Numbered from the stretch's first letter, positions 11,366 to 20,281 are shown. The stretch is DNA of 64,000 nucleotides from Acidobacteriota bacterium (GCA_016125275.1 WGMB01000003.1:1715896-1779895); one strand, 5' to 3'. The notes: generated from the sequence alone by a model not told the origin. Program-made: numbers and translations.

Positions 11366-12142
11366 CTAGCGCACCGAAGCCGCCGCCGTCCCGTTGAGGA
11401 TGCGGATGGCGCCGTTGACGGTGTCGAGCTCGAACTTCGCCGCGCCCGAGCCCAGCGTCCCGTCCATCGAGCTGGTGGGGCCGAAGCGCGCCTTGCGCAC
11501 CTCCAGCGCAAAGTCCGTGCGGATGCCGCCGTTGACCGTGTGCGCGCGGAAGCTGGCGTCGGGGCTCGAAGGCAACAGCACTTCCAGCGATCCGTTGACC
11601 GAGTGGAACTGGTGCGAGCCCGCCGAAGGCGCCTGGGCGTAGACCGCCTCGACGCCGCCGTTGACCGTGTCGATCTTCGTGTCCCCGCTCAAACCCGCCG
11701 CGTTGACGCCGCCGTTCACCGAGTGCGCCCGTACGTCGCCGTAGGCGCCCGTCATGCGGATGTGGCCGTTGACCGTATCCACGCGCACGTCGGCCCCGGC
11801 GGGGGCGGAGATCTCATAGTTGACCGAGGCGCTGCCGTGGCGCGGCAGCTCGGTCTTGACGGTCACGCTGTCGGCGCCGGTCTCGATGCGCACCTCGGTC
11901 TCGTCGAGCTTGGCCTTCGATTCGGCGCTCTTGATGGCGCGGATGCGGACCTCGTTGCGCTCCCAGGTCGAAACGTCGATCTTGCCGTTGACGTTCGACA
12001 CCGAGACCGAGCCGTCGGCCGACAGGGGGACCGTGCGGTCGACCTCCTCGGTGACCGACGCCGCGTTGACGATGGTGCAGGCGCTGAGCGCCAGGGCCGC
12101 CGCAAGGACGGCGAAAGACGGTGAGCGGTGGACTGTGAGCAC
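11366..12142 (-). CDS. DUF4097-type beta-repeat lipoprotein
   Basis: 258-aa predicted lipoprotein built from a right-handed beta-repeat of the DUF4097 type. I start it at a GTG at 12142, preceded five bases away by a perfect AGGAGGA; the longer in-frame ATG would add 25 unlikely residues. The lipobox is L19-S20-A21-C22. The repeat core is a V-N-G turn, seen at residues 51, 124, 142, 160, 182, 203 and 242, usually as D/H-[TS]-V-N-G-[GHAS]-[IV], with 18-22 residue spacing in the central copies. Function of the family is unknown; homologues often sit beside ECF sigma/anti-sigma genes, which are absent here. It is divergent from the ketopantoate reductase. Confidence 0.85.
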   Translation of the reverse strand: MLTVHRSPSFAVLAAALALSACTIVNAASVTEEVDRTVPLSADGSVSVSNVNGKIDVSTWERNEVRIRAIKSAESKAKLDETEVRIETGADSVTVKTELPRHGSASVNYEISAPAGADVRVDTVNGHIRMTGAYGDVRAHSVNGGVNAAGLSGDTKIDTVNGGVEAVYAQAPSAGSHQFHSVNGSLEVLLPSSPDASFRAHTVNGGIRTDFALEVRKARFGPTSSMDGTLGSGAAKFELDTVNGAIRILNGTAAASVR

Positions 12143-12147
12143 GAAGT

Positions 12148-12154
12148 TCCTCCT
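12148..12154 (-). promoter_or_regulatory. Shine-Dalgarno deciding the GTG start of the DUF4097 gene
   Basis: On the minus strand this reads AGGAGGA, a full match to the anti-Shine-Dalgarno complement, five bases before the GTG at 12142. It is the main reason to prefer that GTG over the ATG at 12217. Confidence 0.85.
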
Positions 12155-12249
12155 CGAAACAGACGCTACGAAGCCGGGCCCGGCTTTGTTCCCGGGCTTG
12201 GACGCGACCGCGGGCAAAAGGTGAGCCGAGGGGGTTACCCTGAGAGCGA

Positions 12250-13209
12250 ATGAAGTTTGCGATCTACGGCGCCGGAGCCATCGGAGCGTTCCTGGGAGCC
12301 CGTCTGCTCGAATCCGGGCACGAGGTCGTCTTTCTGGCGCGCCGCGCGCACCTGGAGGCGATGCGCTCCAAGGGGCTGCGGATTCACAGCGATCAACTGG
12401 GCGACAAGACCTACCCCGTGCAGGCCACCGACGACCCGGCCGAGGTCGGCCCGGTGGACTACGTGCTGCTGGGCGTAAAGGGCCACGTGATCCCCGAGAT
12501 CGCCGCCCTGTGCGAGCCGCTGCTGGCCGACCACACCGCCGTGGTCTCGATGCAGAACGGCCTGCCCTGGTGGTACTTTCACGGCGTCGACGGCGAGGAC
12601 GGCGCGCGCATCGAAGCGGTCGACCCCGGCGGCGCGGTCGAGCGCAGCCTGGCCTCGCGGCGCGCCATCGGCGGCATCGCCTATATCTCCTGCAGCGTCG
12701 CCGAGCCCGGCGTGGTGCGCCACACCGAGGGCTTGCGCTTTCCGCTGGGCGAGCCCGACGGAACTCGCACCGACCGCATCAAGGCCCTCTCGGACGCGCT
12801 GCGCGAGGGCGGGATCAAGGCGCCGATTCGCGGCGATATCCGCCATGAGCTGTGGGTGAAACTGCTGGGCAACGGCATCTTCAATCCCTTGAGCGCCCTC
12901 ACGCGAAAGACGATGATCGAGATGCTCGATTTCCCTGAGACCCAGGCGCTGATTCGGGCCGCTATGCACGAGACCCGCGAGACGGCCTCGGCCGTGGGCG
13001 TGCAGTTGTCGTTCTCGGTGGAGCAGCGGCTGGAGGGCGCGCGCTCGGCCGGCCGCCACAAGACGTCGATGCTGCAGGATCTCGAAGCCGGCCGGAAGCC
13101 CGAGCTCGAACCCATCACCGGCGCCATCCTGGAGTTGGCGGCCAAGCGCAACGTCGCCGCGCCCCACCTGCAGGCGGTCTACGCGGCGGCCAAGTTGTTG
13201 TTCGCATGA
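12250..13209 (+). CDS. panE: 2-dehydropantoate 2-reductase (ketopantoate reductase family)
   Basis: 319-aa NADPH-dependent reductase that makes pantoate from ketopantoate in coenzyme A synthesis. The Rossmann motif G7-A-G9-A-I-G12 opens the protein; the family catalytic lysine is K204 in ELWVKLLGNGIFNPLSALT, with the Asn that follows also conserved; MQNGLPWWYF and the C-terminal HKTSMLQDLEAGRKPELEPI block, which binds the substrate, match the family. Bacteria often carry several PanE paralogues acting on other 2-keto acids, and no other pantothenate gene is nearby, so the substrate is probable rather than certain. Confidence 0.85.
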   Translation: MKFAIYGAGAIGAFLGARLLESGHEVVFLARRAHLEAMRSKGLRIHSDQLGDKTYPVQATDDPAEVGPVDYVLLGVKGHVIPEIAALCEPLLADHTAVVSMQNGLPWWYFHGVDGEDGARIEAVDPGGAVERSLASRRAIGGIAYISCSVAEPGVVRHTEGLRFPLGEPDGTRTDRIKALSDALREGGIKAPIRGDIRHELWVKLLGNGIFNPLSALTRKTMIEMLDFPETQALIRAAMHETRETASAVGVQLSFSVEQRLEGARSAGRHKTSMLQDLEAGRKPELEPITGAILELAAKRNVAAPHLQAVYAAAKLLFA

Positions 13210-13303
13210 CGCTTCGACTGGCCGCATCGCCGGACCGCCCGGAAACCGTTTGCTCCCGCCCGACTCGGAGCCTACGCCCTCAACCCGGATACACTGGAAT
13301 TTG

Positions 13304-14779
13304 ATGCCGAACGCACCTGTCATTGTCATGGGCGCAGGTCCGGCCGGGCTGACGGCGGCGTACGAGCTGTCGAAGGCCGGTGTGCGGAGCCTCGTGCTCG
13401 AGCAGGACGACGTCGTCGGCGGCATCTCCCGCACCGTCAACTACAAGGGCTACCGCTACGATATCGGCGGCCACCGCTTCTTCACCAAGGTCAAACCGGT
13501 CGAGCAGTTCTGGGACGAGATTCTCGGCGATCAGATGCTCGACCGCCCGCGCCTTTCGCGCATTTTCTACAAGAAGAAGTTCTTCTCCTACCCGCTCAAG
13601 CCGGCCAACGCCCTGTTCGGCCTGGGCCTGTGGGAGACCACCCGCTGCATGCTCAGCTACGCCCGGGCGCGCGTGGCTCCGCACACGCCCGAGGATAACT
13701 TCGAGACCTGGGTCTCCAACCGCTTCGGCAAGCGCCTGTTCGAGATCTTCTTCAAGACCTACACCGAGAAGGTCTGGGGCATCCCCTGCTCGGAGATCCA
13801 GGCCGAGTGGGCCGCCCAGCGCATCAAGGGCCTGTCGCTGACCACGGCCATCAAGAACGCCTTGATCGGCGAGCGCGCCAAGAACAAGGGAGAGGTCATC
13901 AAGACCCTCATCGACGAATTCCGCTACCCCATCCACGGGCCGGGCATGATGTGGGAGAAGACGCAGGAGAAGCTCGAGGAGGCCGGTTCGGGCGTCCACC
14001 TCGACACCAAGGTCGAGAAGGTCTTCTGGACGCCCGAAGGCGTCACCGGCGTCGAAGCCGGCGGCCGGCGCTACGAAGGCGACGCCTACCTGTCGACGCT
14101 CGCCTTGCGCGACCTGGTCGAGGCGATGGATCCCGCCCCGCCCGCCGACGTGCTCGCCGCCGCCCGCCAGCTCAAGTACCGCGACTTCTTGACCGTCGCG
14201 CTCATCATCAACCAGAAGGACATCTTTCCCGACACCTGGATCTACATCCACGAGCCCCAGGTGCAGCTCGGCCGCATCCAGAACTTCAAGAACTGGAGCC
14301 CCTACATGGTTCCCGACCCCAGCAAGAGCTGCCTGGGGCTGGAGTACTTCTGCTTCGAGGGCGACGAGCTGTGGGAGACCCCCGACGAGGAGCTGATCCG
14401 GCTGGGCGCCAAGGAGATCGGCGAGCTCGGCCTGGTCGACCCGAAGCTGGTGGAGGACGGCTCCATCGTCCGCATGCCCAAGGCCTATCCGGTCTACGAT
14501 TCGGTCTACCCGCAGGCGCTCGAGAAGGTGCGGACGTTCCTGGCGACGCTGCCGAACCTGCAGCTCTCCGGCCGCAACGGCATGCACCGCTACAACAACC
14601 AGGACCACTCGATGCTGACGGCGATGCTGGCGGCGCGCAACCTGCTGGGGGCGAACTACGACCTCTGGCAGGTGAACGTGGACCAGGAGTATCACGAAGA
14701 GGGCCGCGAGGTGACGCTCGACGATCTGCGCAACGTCGAAGCCACCCAGCCGCTGGTTCCCCGCCGCGTGGGCGAATAG
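13304..14779 (+). CDS. FAD-dependent amine-oxidase-like oxidoreductase (UDP-galactopyranose mutase-like)
   Basis: 491-aa flavoprotein. The ATG at 13304 starts directly before the dinucleotide motif VIVMGAGPAGLTAAYELSKA; upstream in-frame codons look non-coding. The RYDIGGHRFFTKVKP block, VWGIPCSEI segment and C-terminal GRNGMHRYNNQDHSM belong to a family of NAD(P)/FAD oxidoreductases annotated variously as protoporphyrinogen-oxidase-like or UDP-galactopyranose mutase-like and often found beside cell-surface glycosyltransferases. That fits the converging GT87 gene next door. Its last 88 bases overlap the end of that gene on the other strand. Confidence 0.85.
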   Translation: MPNAPVIVMGAGPAGLTAAYELSKAGVRSLVLEQDDVVGGISRTVNYKGYRYDIGGHRFFTKVKPVEQFWDEILGDQMLDRPRLSRIFYKKKFFSYPLKPANALFGLGLWETTRCMLSYARARVAPHTPEDNFETWVSNRFGKRLFEIFFKTYTEKVWGIPCSEIQAEWAAQRIKGLSLTTAIKNALIGERAKNKGEVIKTLIDEFRYPIHGPGMMWEKTQEKLEEAGSGVHLDTKVEKVFWTPEGVTGVEAGGRRYEGDAYLSTLALRDLVEAMDPAPPADVLAAARQLKYRDFLTVALIINQKDIFPDTWIYIHEPQVQLGRIQNFKNWSPYMVPDPSKSCLGLEYFCFEGDELWETPDEELIRLGAKEIGELGLVDPKLVEDGSIVRMPKAYPVYDSVYPQALEKVRTFLATLPNLQLSGRNGMHRYNNQDHSMLTAMLAARNLLGANYDLWQVNVDQEYHEEGREVTLDDLRNVEATQPLVPRRVGE

Positions 14780-15882
14780 CCGGCAGGCACGGGCTCGGCG
14801 AGCAGCGCCGCCGCCGTCGCCGCGAACCACACGACCAGCGCGAGCTGGAACCCGTAGGAATACGGCCGACCCGCCAGCAGCAGAAACCCCGCCGGCGGCG
14901 CCAGCAGCGCCCAGGTGAAGATCCTGCGCCAGGGCGGCTGCGGCCTCTCCAGCCGAATCAGCATCGCCGGCAGAATCACCAGAAAGTTCGCCAAGTAGGC
15001 GTGGTAGCTGATCAGCAGCCCCGCCGGCAGGGCCACCGAGAGGGCGTCCGCGAAGTCTCCGCGCCGAGACGCCGCCCACACCAGCGCCGCCGCGCCGACC
15101 GCCGCCGCGACCTCCAGCTCGAACGCGCCCGGCGCCCCGTCCAGCAGGCCGTGCAGGTTCGGCATGATCGCCGCCCCGGGGTGCGCCGCGCCGTCCGTCA
15201 GGTTGCCCCAGTAGGCCGCGATCCAGTCCCAGCCGCCGGCCGGGAAGCAGGCCGCAACCCACACTGCGGCCCCGGCGGCCAGCCCGCGCAGAATGTCGAA
15301 GCGGCGCTGCGCCAGCAGCGCCAGGGGAACCAGCGCAAACAAGTGGAAGCCGATCGCCCCGCAGCTCAGCGCCGCCCCGGCGGCGAACCCCCGGCCGCGG
15401 CTCTCCCAACGCCGGGCCGCCGCCACCGCCGCCAGCAGAAAGGCCGCGTCCTGCCCGTAGAGCAGCCCAGCCAGCGCAGCCGCCGACAGCGACAACGCCA
15501 CGAGGGCGTCCAGGCGCCGCTCCGCCGGCCACAGCCACACAAAGACGCCGAGCGCCGCGATCCGGGCCGCCAGCCACAGCCCATGAGCGGTCGGGTAGTC
15601 GAACAGCCCGAACGGCCACAGCAATAACGCATAGGCCGGCGGGCGAATGAAGCGCAGGGCGTTCTCCGGGCGGTCGCCGTAGCGCGTGACCTCCCCGAAG
15701 CGCTCGATCATGAAGCGGTAGTACGTCGCCTGGTCATGCAGCGCCGGCCGCCCCACCGAGCGGGCTGCGACGTAGACGGGAATGAAGTCGTCCTTGCCGC
15801 GCCGAAAGCCTTCCCAGTCGGCGGCGAAGGAAGCCGCCATCCACGCCAACCCCAGATACGCCAGGGCCGCCTTCCGCCACAC
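14692..15882 (-). CDS. GT87-family membrane glycosyltransferase (DUF2029)
   Basis: 396-aa polytopic membrane protein with about ten hydrophobic segments rich in Ala/Leu/Trp. The N-terminal region resembles GT87 polyprenyl-phosphate-dependent mannosyltransferases: KDDFIPVYVAARS (an acidic residue in the first loop), ALHDQATYYRF, and RFIRPPAYALLLWPF. It would transfer a sugar from a lipid-linked donor on the outer face of the inner membrane. The start is GTG at 15882. The last roughly 29 codons (after AGYSPTRRG) lie antisense to the FAD oxidoreductase and look unlike the rest, Ser/Arg-rich, so the ancestral stop may have been lost. Confidence 0.82.
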   Translation of the reverse strand: MWRKAALAYLGLAWMAASFAADWEGFRRGKDDFIPVYVAARSVGRPALHDQATYYRFMIERFGEVTRYGDRPENALRFIRPPAYALLLWPFGLFDYPTAHGLWLAARIAALGVFVWLWPAERRLDALVALSLSAAALAGLLYGQDAAFLLAAVAAARRWESRGRGFAAGAALSCGAIGFHLFALVPLALLAQRRFDILRGLAAGAAVWVAACFPAGGWDWIAAYWGNLTDGAAHPGAAIMPNLHGLLDGAPGAFELEVAAAVGAAALVWAASRRGDFADALSVALPAGLLISYHAYLANFLVILPAMLIRLERPQPPWRRIFTWALLAPPAGFLLLAGRPYSYGFQLALVVWFAATAAALLAEPVPAGYSPTRRGTSGWVASTLRRSSSVTSRPSS

Positions 15883-15996
15883 GCCTGCGCACGCCTTCGC
15901 GATGCAAGGCTTATCGGCGGTTTTTTGAAGGAAGTCTCCCTAAGATCAGGGACCAATCCGCCGATATGACCCTTGTGTCGGAGGGAGTGGTCCTGA

Positions 15997-16374
15997 ATGG
16001 GTATCAACGTTCTGATTGTCGATGACTCGTCGGTGATGCGAAAGATCGTCGAGCGCAGTCTGCGGCAGGCGTCGAAGGAAACCATCGACGAGGTCATCGA
16101 GGCCGGCGATGGCGGCGAAGCGATCGAAAAGCTCGCCCAGAAGAGCGTGCAGGTCGTCTTCTCGGACATCAATATGCCGAATGTCAGCGGACTCGATTTT
16201 CTCCGCCGACTCAAGGAAACCAAGCAAGCCTCCACCCCGGTGATCATGGTCACCACCGAGGGCGGCGAAAAGACCGTACTGGAGGCGATTTCGCTGGGAG
16301 CCAAAGGCTTCATCAAGAAACCGTTCACGGCGGCGCAGATGGAGGCGGCGTTGGCCAAGGCTCTGCCGGGTTGA
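15997..16374 (+). CDS. CheY-like single-domain response regulator
   Basis: 125-aa receiver domain with nothing attached. Acid pair D9-D10, phosphoacceptor D57 (FSDINMP), T86/T87 in VTTEGGE and K108 in IKKPF are all present, so it should be phosphorylatable. A GGAGGGAG Shine-Dalgarno lies about nine bases before the ATG. It is followed by a CheX-type phosphatase 33 bases downstream, the natural partner for removing its phosphate. No CheA, MCP or flagellar gene is in the window, so the input kinase is encoded elsewhere. Control of motility or of another output by protein contact is inferred. Confidence 0.92.
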   Translation: MGINVLIVDDSSVMRKIVERSLRQASKETIDEVIEAGDGGEAIEKLAQKSVQVVFSDINMPNVSGLDFLRRLKETKQASTPVIMVTTEGGEKTVLEAISLGAKGFIKKPFTAAQMEAALAKALPG

Positions 16375-16407
16375 TCCTCGGCCTCGTAGTCCACACAAGG
16401 AGCGCGC

Positions 16408-16890
16408 ATGTCCCAAACCACGCTGGCCCCGGGCCTGTTCTCCGAGGCGGCCCAGCAAGCCGCCCGGGCGGTTTTCTCCATGATGGCCGGGATGGATGTC
16501 GATCCCCTGGAAGCCTTTGAGGACGAGTCGCCGCGCCCCTTCGACGGTGTCGTCGGCCTGGTCACCTTCAACGGCGCCTGGATCGGCTCCGGGATGATCT
16601 GCTGCCGCGAACCGCTGGCCTGCGAGATCAGCTCGCGGATGCTCGATCACTCCCGCCCCGCCGTGGACGCCGAAGTGCTCGACGGCATGGGCGAGATCGC
16701 CAACATGGTTCTGGGCAACTGGAAGGAGATCGTGGAAACCCACACCGGGCCCATGACGCTGAGCATCCCCACCGTGCTGTGGGCCAAGAACTTCTGCGCC
16801 CGGCTGGGCATTCGCGCGCCCTGGACGATTCAGCCCTTCATGATCGGCGACGAGCGGCTGGAAGTGCGCGTCTGCATGAAGAAGGTCTGA
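16408..16890 (+). CDS. cheX: CheX-type CheY-P phosphatase
   Basis: 160-aa protein of the CheC/CheX/FliY phosphatase family, which dephosphorylates CheY-P. The active-site signature [DS]-x3-E-x2-N is D92-G-M-G-E96-I-A-N99 within LDGMGEIANMVLGNWKE; only one such motif is present, which fits CheX rather than two-motif CheC. It pairs with the preceding CheY-like regulator. A strong hairpin follows 20 bases after the stop and separates it from the converging pyrophosphatase gene. Confidence 0.88.
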   Translation: MSQTTLAPGLFSEAAQQAARAVFSMMAGMDVDPLEAFEDESPRPFDGVVGLVTFNGAWIGSGMICCREPLACEISSRMLDHSRPAVDAEVLDGMGEIANMVLGNWKEIVETHTGPMTLSIPTVLWAKNFCARLGIRAPWTIQPFMIGDERLEVRVCMKKV

Positions 16891-16910
16891 GCGCGCCCGC
16901 AAAACGGAAA

Positions 16911-16945
16911 AGAGCGGCCGGACGGTCCCACCGTCCGGCCGCTCT
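16911..16945. terminator. Bidirectional hairpin terminator between cheX and hppA
   Basis: A perfect 16-bp stem (16911-16926 with 16930-16945) closes a three-base CCC loop. On the minus strand it is followed by TTTTCCGTTTT, a good intrinsic terminator for the pyrophosphatase gene. On the plus strand the following bases are only weakly T-rich, so its action on cheX is likely but less certain. Confidence 0.88.
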
Positions 16946-16966
16946 GCTATCTTCGCCAGTCCGGCG

Positions 16967-19027
16967 TCAGCCCCACAGAGCGACCAGCGGCGCAATCACC
17001 AGCGCCACGATCGACATCAGCTTGATGAGGATGTTCATCGACGGCCCGGAGGTGTCCTTGAACGGATCGCCCACGGTGTCGCCCACGACGGCCGCCTTGT
17101 GGGCGTCGCCGCCCTTCTTCTCGCCCGGGATGCCGCCCTGCTCGATCATCTTCTTGGCGTTGTCCCAGGCGCCGCCCGCGTTGGCCATGAACAGCGCCAG
17201 CAGCACGCCGGTGACGGTGGCTCCGGCCAGCATGCCGCCCAGCCCGGTCGGCCCCAGAAAGCGGCCCACCAGCACCGGCGCGACCACGGCCACGACGCCC
17301 GGTCCGATCATCTCGCGCAGCGCCGCCGTGGTGGCGATGTCCACGCAGCGGGCCGCATCCGGCTTGGCGTCGGGAGAGCCTTCCAGCAGCCCCTTGATCT
17401 CGCGGAACTGCCGGCGGATCTCATCGATCATCTTCTCGGCCGCCCGGCCCACCGAAGTCATCGTCTGCGCCGCGATGATGAAGGGCAGAATGCCGCCGAT
17501 CATCAGTCCGATCACCACAGTGGCGTCGGTGAGCTGAATGACCACCGGCTCCAGGCTGTTGGCCAGCCGCACGCGGTCCACCGCCTGGGTATAAGCGGAG
17601 AACAGCGCCAGCGCCGCCAACGCCGCCGAACCGATCGCGAAGCCCTTGCCCATGGCGGCGGTCGTGTTGCCCAGCGAGTCGAGCTCGTCGGTGATGGCGC
17701 GGACGTTCGGCCCCAGACCGGCCATCTCCGAGATACCGCCGGCGTTGTCGGCGATCGGCCCGTAGGCGTCCACGCTCATCGTGATGCCCACGGTCGCCAG
17801 CATGCCCACGGCGGCGATGCCGATGCCGTAGAGCCCGGCGGCGTAGTTGGAGACCCAGATCGCCAGGCAGATCATCAGCACCGGCGGCGCGCAGCTCTGG
17901 AAGCCGACCGCCAGCCCCTGGATCATGTTGGTGGCGTAGCCCATCTTCGAAGCTTCCGCGATCCCCTTCACCGGCCCCATCGAGGTGTAGTACTCGGTGA
18001 TGTAGCCGATCACGATGCCCGCCAGCGTCCCGGCGAACACGGCCGCGAAGACGCCCGTGCTGACGCCCATGTCCATCACCAGCCAGTAGGCGAAGGCCAG
18101 AAACAGCGCCGCCGAGCCCCAGGCCGAGTAGCGCAACGCCGCCGCCGGCCCCAAGCCCTTCAGCATCTGCATGGAGAAGATGCCGATGACCGACGCCACC
18201 AGCCCCACCGCCGACAAGCCCAGCGGCAGAGCCATCAAAGCGGCCTTGATGTCGCCGCCCCCTCCGGCCGCGGCCAGCGCGGTCAGAGCGTCCGGCGCCA
18301 GCGTCGCGGCGATCGCCAGGGTGGCGATCATCGAGCCCACGTAGGACTCGAAGATGTCCGCGCCCATGCCGGCCACGTCGCCCACGTTGTCGCCCACGTT
18401 GTCAGCGATCACGCCGGGGTTGCGCGGATCGTCTTCGGGAATGCCGGCTTCGACCTTGCCCACCAGGTCCGAGCCGACGTCGGCCGCCTTGGTGAAGATG
18501 CCGCCGCCGACGCGCGCGAACAGCGCGATCGAGCTGGCGCCCATCGCAAAGCCGTTGATATAGACGGCTTCTTCCGGCCCGGCGAACATCAGCGACAGCC
18601 AGCCGACGCCGGCCAGTCCCAGCCCCGCCACCGACAAGCCCATCACCGAGCCGCCGCCGAAGGCGACCATCAGAGCCGCGCCGGAGCCCTCGGCCCGCGC
18701 CGCTTCACACGTCCGCACGTTGGCGCGCGTCGCAGCCTGCATGCCGATGAAGCCCGCCAGAATCGAGCAGATCGCTCCAAAGACGAAGCAACCCGCGGTT
18801 TCCACGTTGATCTGCCAGCCGATCAAGCCGGCCACGATGACCACGAACCCCGCCAGGATCACGTACTCCCGGCGCAGGAAAGCCATCGCGCCGGTATGGA
18901 TGAAGCCGCTGATCTCCTGCATGCGGGCGTTGCCCGCTGATTTCTTCCCGATCGAAAAGAAGGTGGCGGCGGCGACCGCCAGCCCAACAAGGCCTATATA
19001 AGGCGTGTACGCAAGCAGATTCCCCAT
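16967..19027 (-). CDS. hppA: Membrane-bound ion-pumping pyrophosphatase (K+-dependent type)
   Basis: 686-aa integral membrane pyrophosphatase that couples PPi hydrolysis to export of H+ or Na+. About 16 hydrophobic helices, with the substrate-site blocks [20 protein letters not shown] and [19 protein letters not shown], and the C-terminal [19 protein letters not shown] plus [17 protein letters not shown]. The subfamily marker G453-N-T-T-A457-A458 has Ala where K+-independent enzymes have Lys, so this is the K+-stimulated class, which includes both Na+ and H+ pumps. It would add to membrane energisation under low energy. The ATG at 19027 has no obvious Shine-Dalgarno. Confidence 0.96.
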   Translation of the reverse strand: MGNLLAYTPYIGLVGLAVAAATFFSIGKKSAGNARMQEISGFIHTGAMAFLRREYVILAGFVVIVAGLIGWQINVETAGCFVFGAICSILAGFIGMQAATRANVRTCEAARAEGSGAALMVAFGGGSVMGLSVAGLGLAGVGWLSLMFAGPEEAVYINGFAMGASSIALFARVGGGIFTKAADVGSDLVGKVEAGIPEDDPRNPGVIADNVGDNVGDVAGMGADIFESYVGSMIATLAIAATLAPDALTALAAAGGGGDIKAALMALPLGLSAVGLVASVIGIFSMQMLKGLGPAAALRYSAWGSAALFLAFAYWLVMDMGVSTGVFAAVFAGTLAGIVIGYITEYYTSMGPVKGIAEASKMGYATNMIQGLAVGFQSCAPPVLMICLAIWVSNYAAGLYGIGIAAVGMLATVGITMSVDAYGPIADNAGGISEMAGLGPNVRAITDELDSLGNTTAAMGKGFAIGSAALAALALFSAYTQAVDRVRLANSLEPVVIQLTDATVVIGLMIGGILPFIIAAQTMTSVGRAAEKMIDEIRRQFREIKGLLEGSPDAKPDAARCVDIATTAALREMIGPGVVAVVAPVLVGRFLGPTGLGGMLAGATVTGVLLALFMANAGGAWDNAKKMIEQGGIPGEKKGGDAHKAAVVGDTVGDPFKDTSGPSMNILIKLMSIVALVIAPLVALWG

Positions 19028-19239
19028 TTGCTAGTTTCCAATCTTGCGGGCGCTCCACGTTGAGCCCGCCTCCATACAGGAAGGCGGACCGTTGTGTTGA
19101 GCAAGGTCCGCCGGCTGCGCGAAACGCCGAGGCGCCCCGCGTGATCGCTAAAGACTATCACGGCCACTGCGCTCGTCGCCAGCGATTATCGATATAAGCG
19201 CGCCGAGGCGCCGAGTTGCTATTGTTGACTTCTTCCGCC

Positions 19240-20241
19240 ATGATCATCGGGCTTACCGGAACGAATGGGGCGGGCAAGACGGTCACCGCCGATCACCTGC
19301 AAACCAAGGGCTTCTACTTCCACTCCCTCTCCGACGAGATCCGCGCCGAGCTGGCGCGGCAGGAGATGGAAGCCAATCGCGAAAACCTGATCCGCACCGG
19401 CAACGCCTTGCGCGCCGAGTTCGGACCGGCCGTGCTGGCCGAGCGTATCAAGGCGCGCCTGCGCCCCGACCGCAACTACGTGGTCGACTCCATCCGCAAT
19501 CCCTACGAGGTCGACGCCCTGCGCGCCTTGGGCGACTTCAAGATGCTGCACCTGGACGCTCCCCGCCCGGTGCGCTTCGACCGCGTGGTCGCCCGCGGCG
19601 GCCCGCGCACACCGCAGTCGTTCGAGGAGTTCGTGGAGCAGGAAGAGCGCGAGATGACCAGCGCCGACCCCTCCCACCAGCAGCTTCGAGCCACCTGGGC
19701 CAAGGCCGACTCGGTGCTGCGCAACGAGGGCTCCATCGCCGACCTCAAGTCCGCGGTCGACAAGGTCGTCTCCGGCTGGCTGATGCAATCGCAGCGGCCG
19801 GGCTGGGACGAGTACTTCATGCAGATCGCCAAGATCGTGTCGCTGCGGTCCAACTGCATGAAGCGCAAGGTGGCCGCCGTCATCGTCAAGGACAAACGCA
19901 TCATCTCCACCGGCTACAACGGCACGCCGCGCGGGGTGAAGAACTGCAACGAAGGCGGCTGCCCGCGCTGCAACTCCTTCGCCGACTCGGGCTCGTCGCT
20001 GGGCGAGTGCCTCTGCTCGCACGCCGAGGAGAACTCCATCGTGCAGGCCGCCTATCACGGCATCTCGGTCAAGGACGCCACGCTGTACTCGACCTTTTCG
20101 CCGTGCTTGATCTGCACCAAGATGATCATCAACGCCGGCATCCGCGAGGTCGTATTCAATATGGAGTACCCCTTGCTCGAGACCGCCCGGGCGTTGCTCG
20201 AAGAGGCCGGCGTACTGGTTCGCAAGGCCGCCTCGGAGTAG
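19240..20241 (+). CDS. P-loop kinase-like / deoxycytidylate deaminase fusion
   Basis: 333 aa. N-terminal half: nucleoside/nucleotide-kinase-like P-loop fold with Walker A G7-T-N-G-A-G-K13-T14, VDSIRNPYE and a lid-like region. C-terminal half (from about residue 185): zinc deaminase of the dCMP family with H261-A-E263, P-C289-x2-C292 and the family's extra Cys cluster (NCNEGGCPRCNS), plus the GYNGTPRG nucleotide-binding turn. It should convert dCMP, or possibly dCTP, to the uridine form. I prefer the ATG at 19240 to one 24 bases upstream because MIIGLTGTNGAGKT starts the domain. The same two-domain order is known from yeast dCMP deaminase Dcd1 and from bacterial anti-phage AvcD/dCTP-deaminase proteins; which role applies is open. 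Confidence 0.88.
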   Translation: MIIGLTGTNGAGKTVTADHLQTKGFYFHSLSDEIRAELARQEMEANRENLIRTGNALRAEFGPAVLAERIKARLRPDRNYVVDSIRNPYEVDALRALGDFKMLHLDAPRPVRFDRVVARGGPRTPQSFEEFVEQEEREMTSADPSHQQLRATWAKADSVLRNEGSIADLKSAVDKVVSGWLMQSQRPGWDEYFMQIAKIVSLRSNCMKRKVAAVIVKDKRIISTGYNGTPRGVKNCNEGGCPRCNSFADSGSSLGECLCSHAEENSIVQAAYHGISVKDATLYSTFSPCLICTKMIINAGIREVVFNMEYPLLETARALLEEAGVLVRKAASE

Positions 20242-20281
20242 CCTCGCTTTTCGCTTTGCGGCGCGTCGGCGCGCTGTTAGC

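Noticed and set aside
13280..15627. Long ORFs on both strands across 13.3-15.6 kb (779 aa and 606 aa)
   Set aside because: Out of frame with the FAD oxidoreductase and GT87 genes, which have recognisable motifs; the shadows are His/Arg/Gln or Ala/Gly-rich without a domain.
17099..18940. 613-aa plus-strand ORF inside hppA
   Set aside because: His/Arg/Asp-rich shadow of the pyrophosphatase reading frame.
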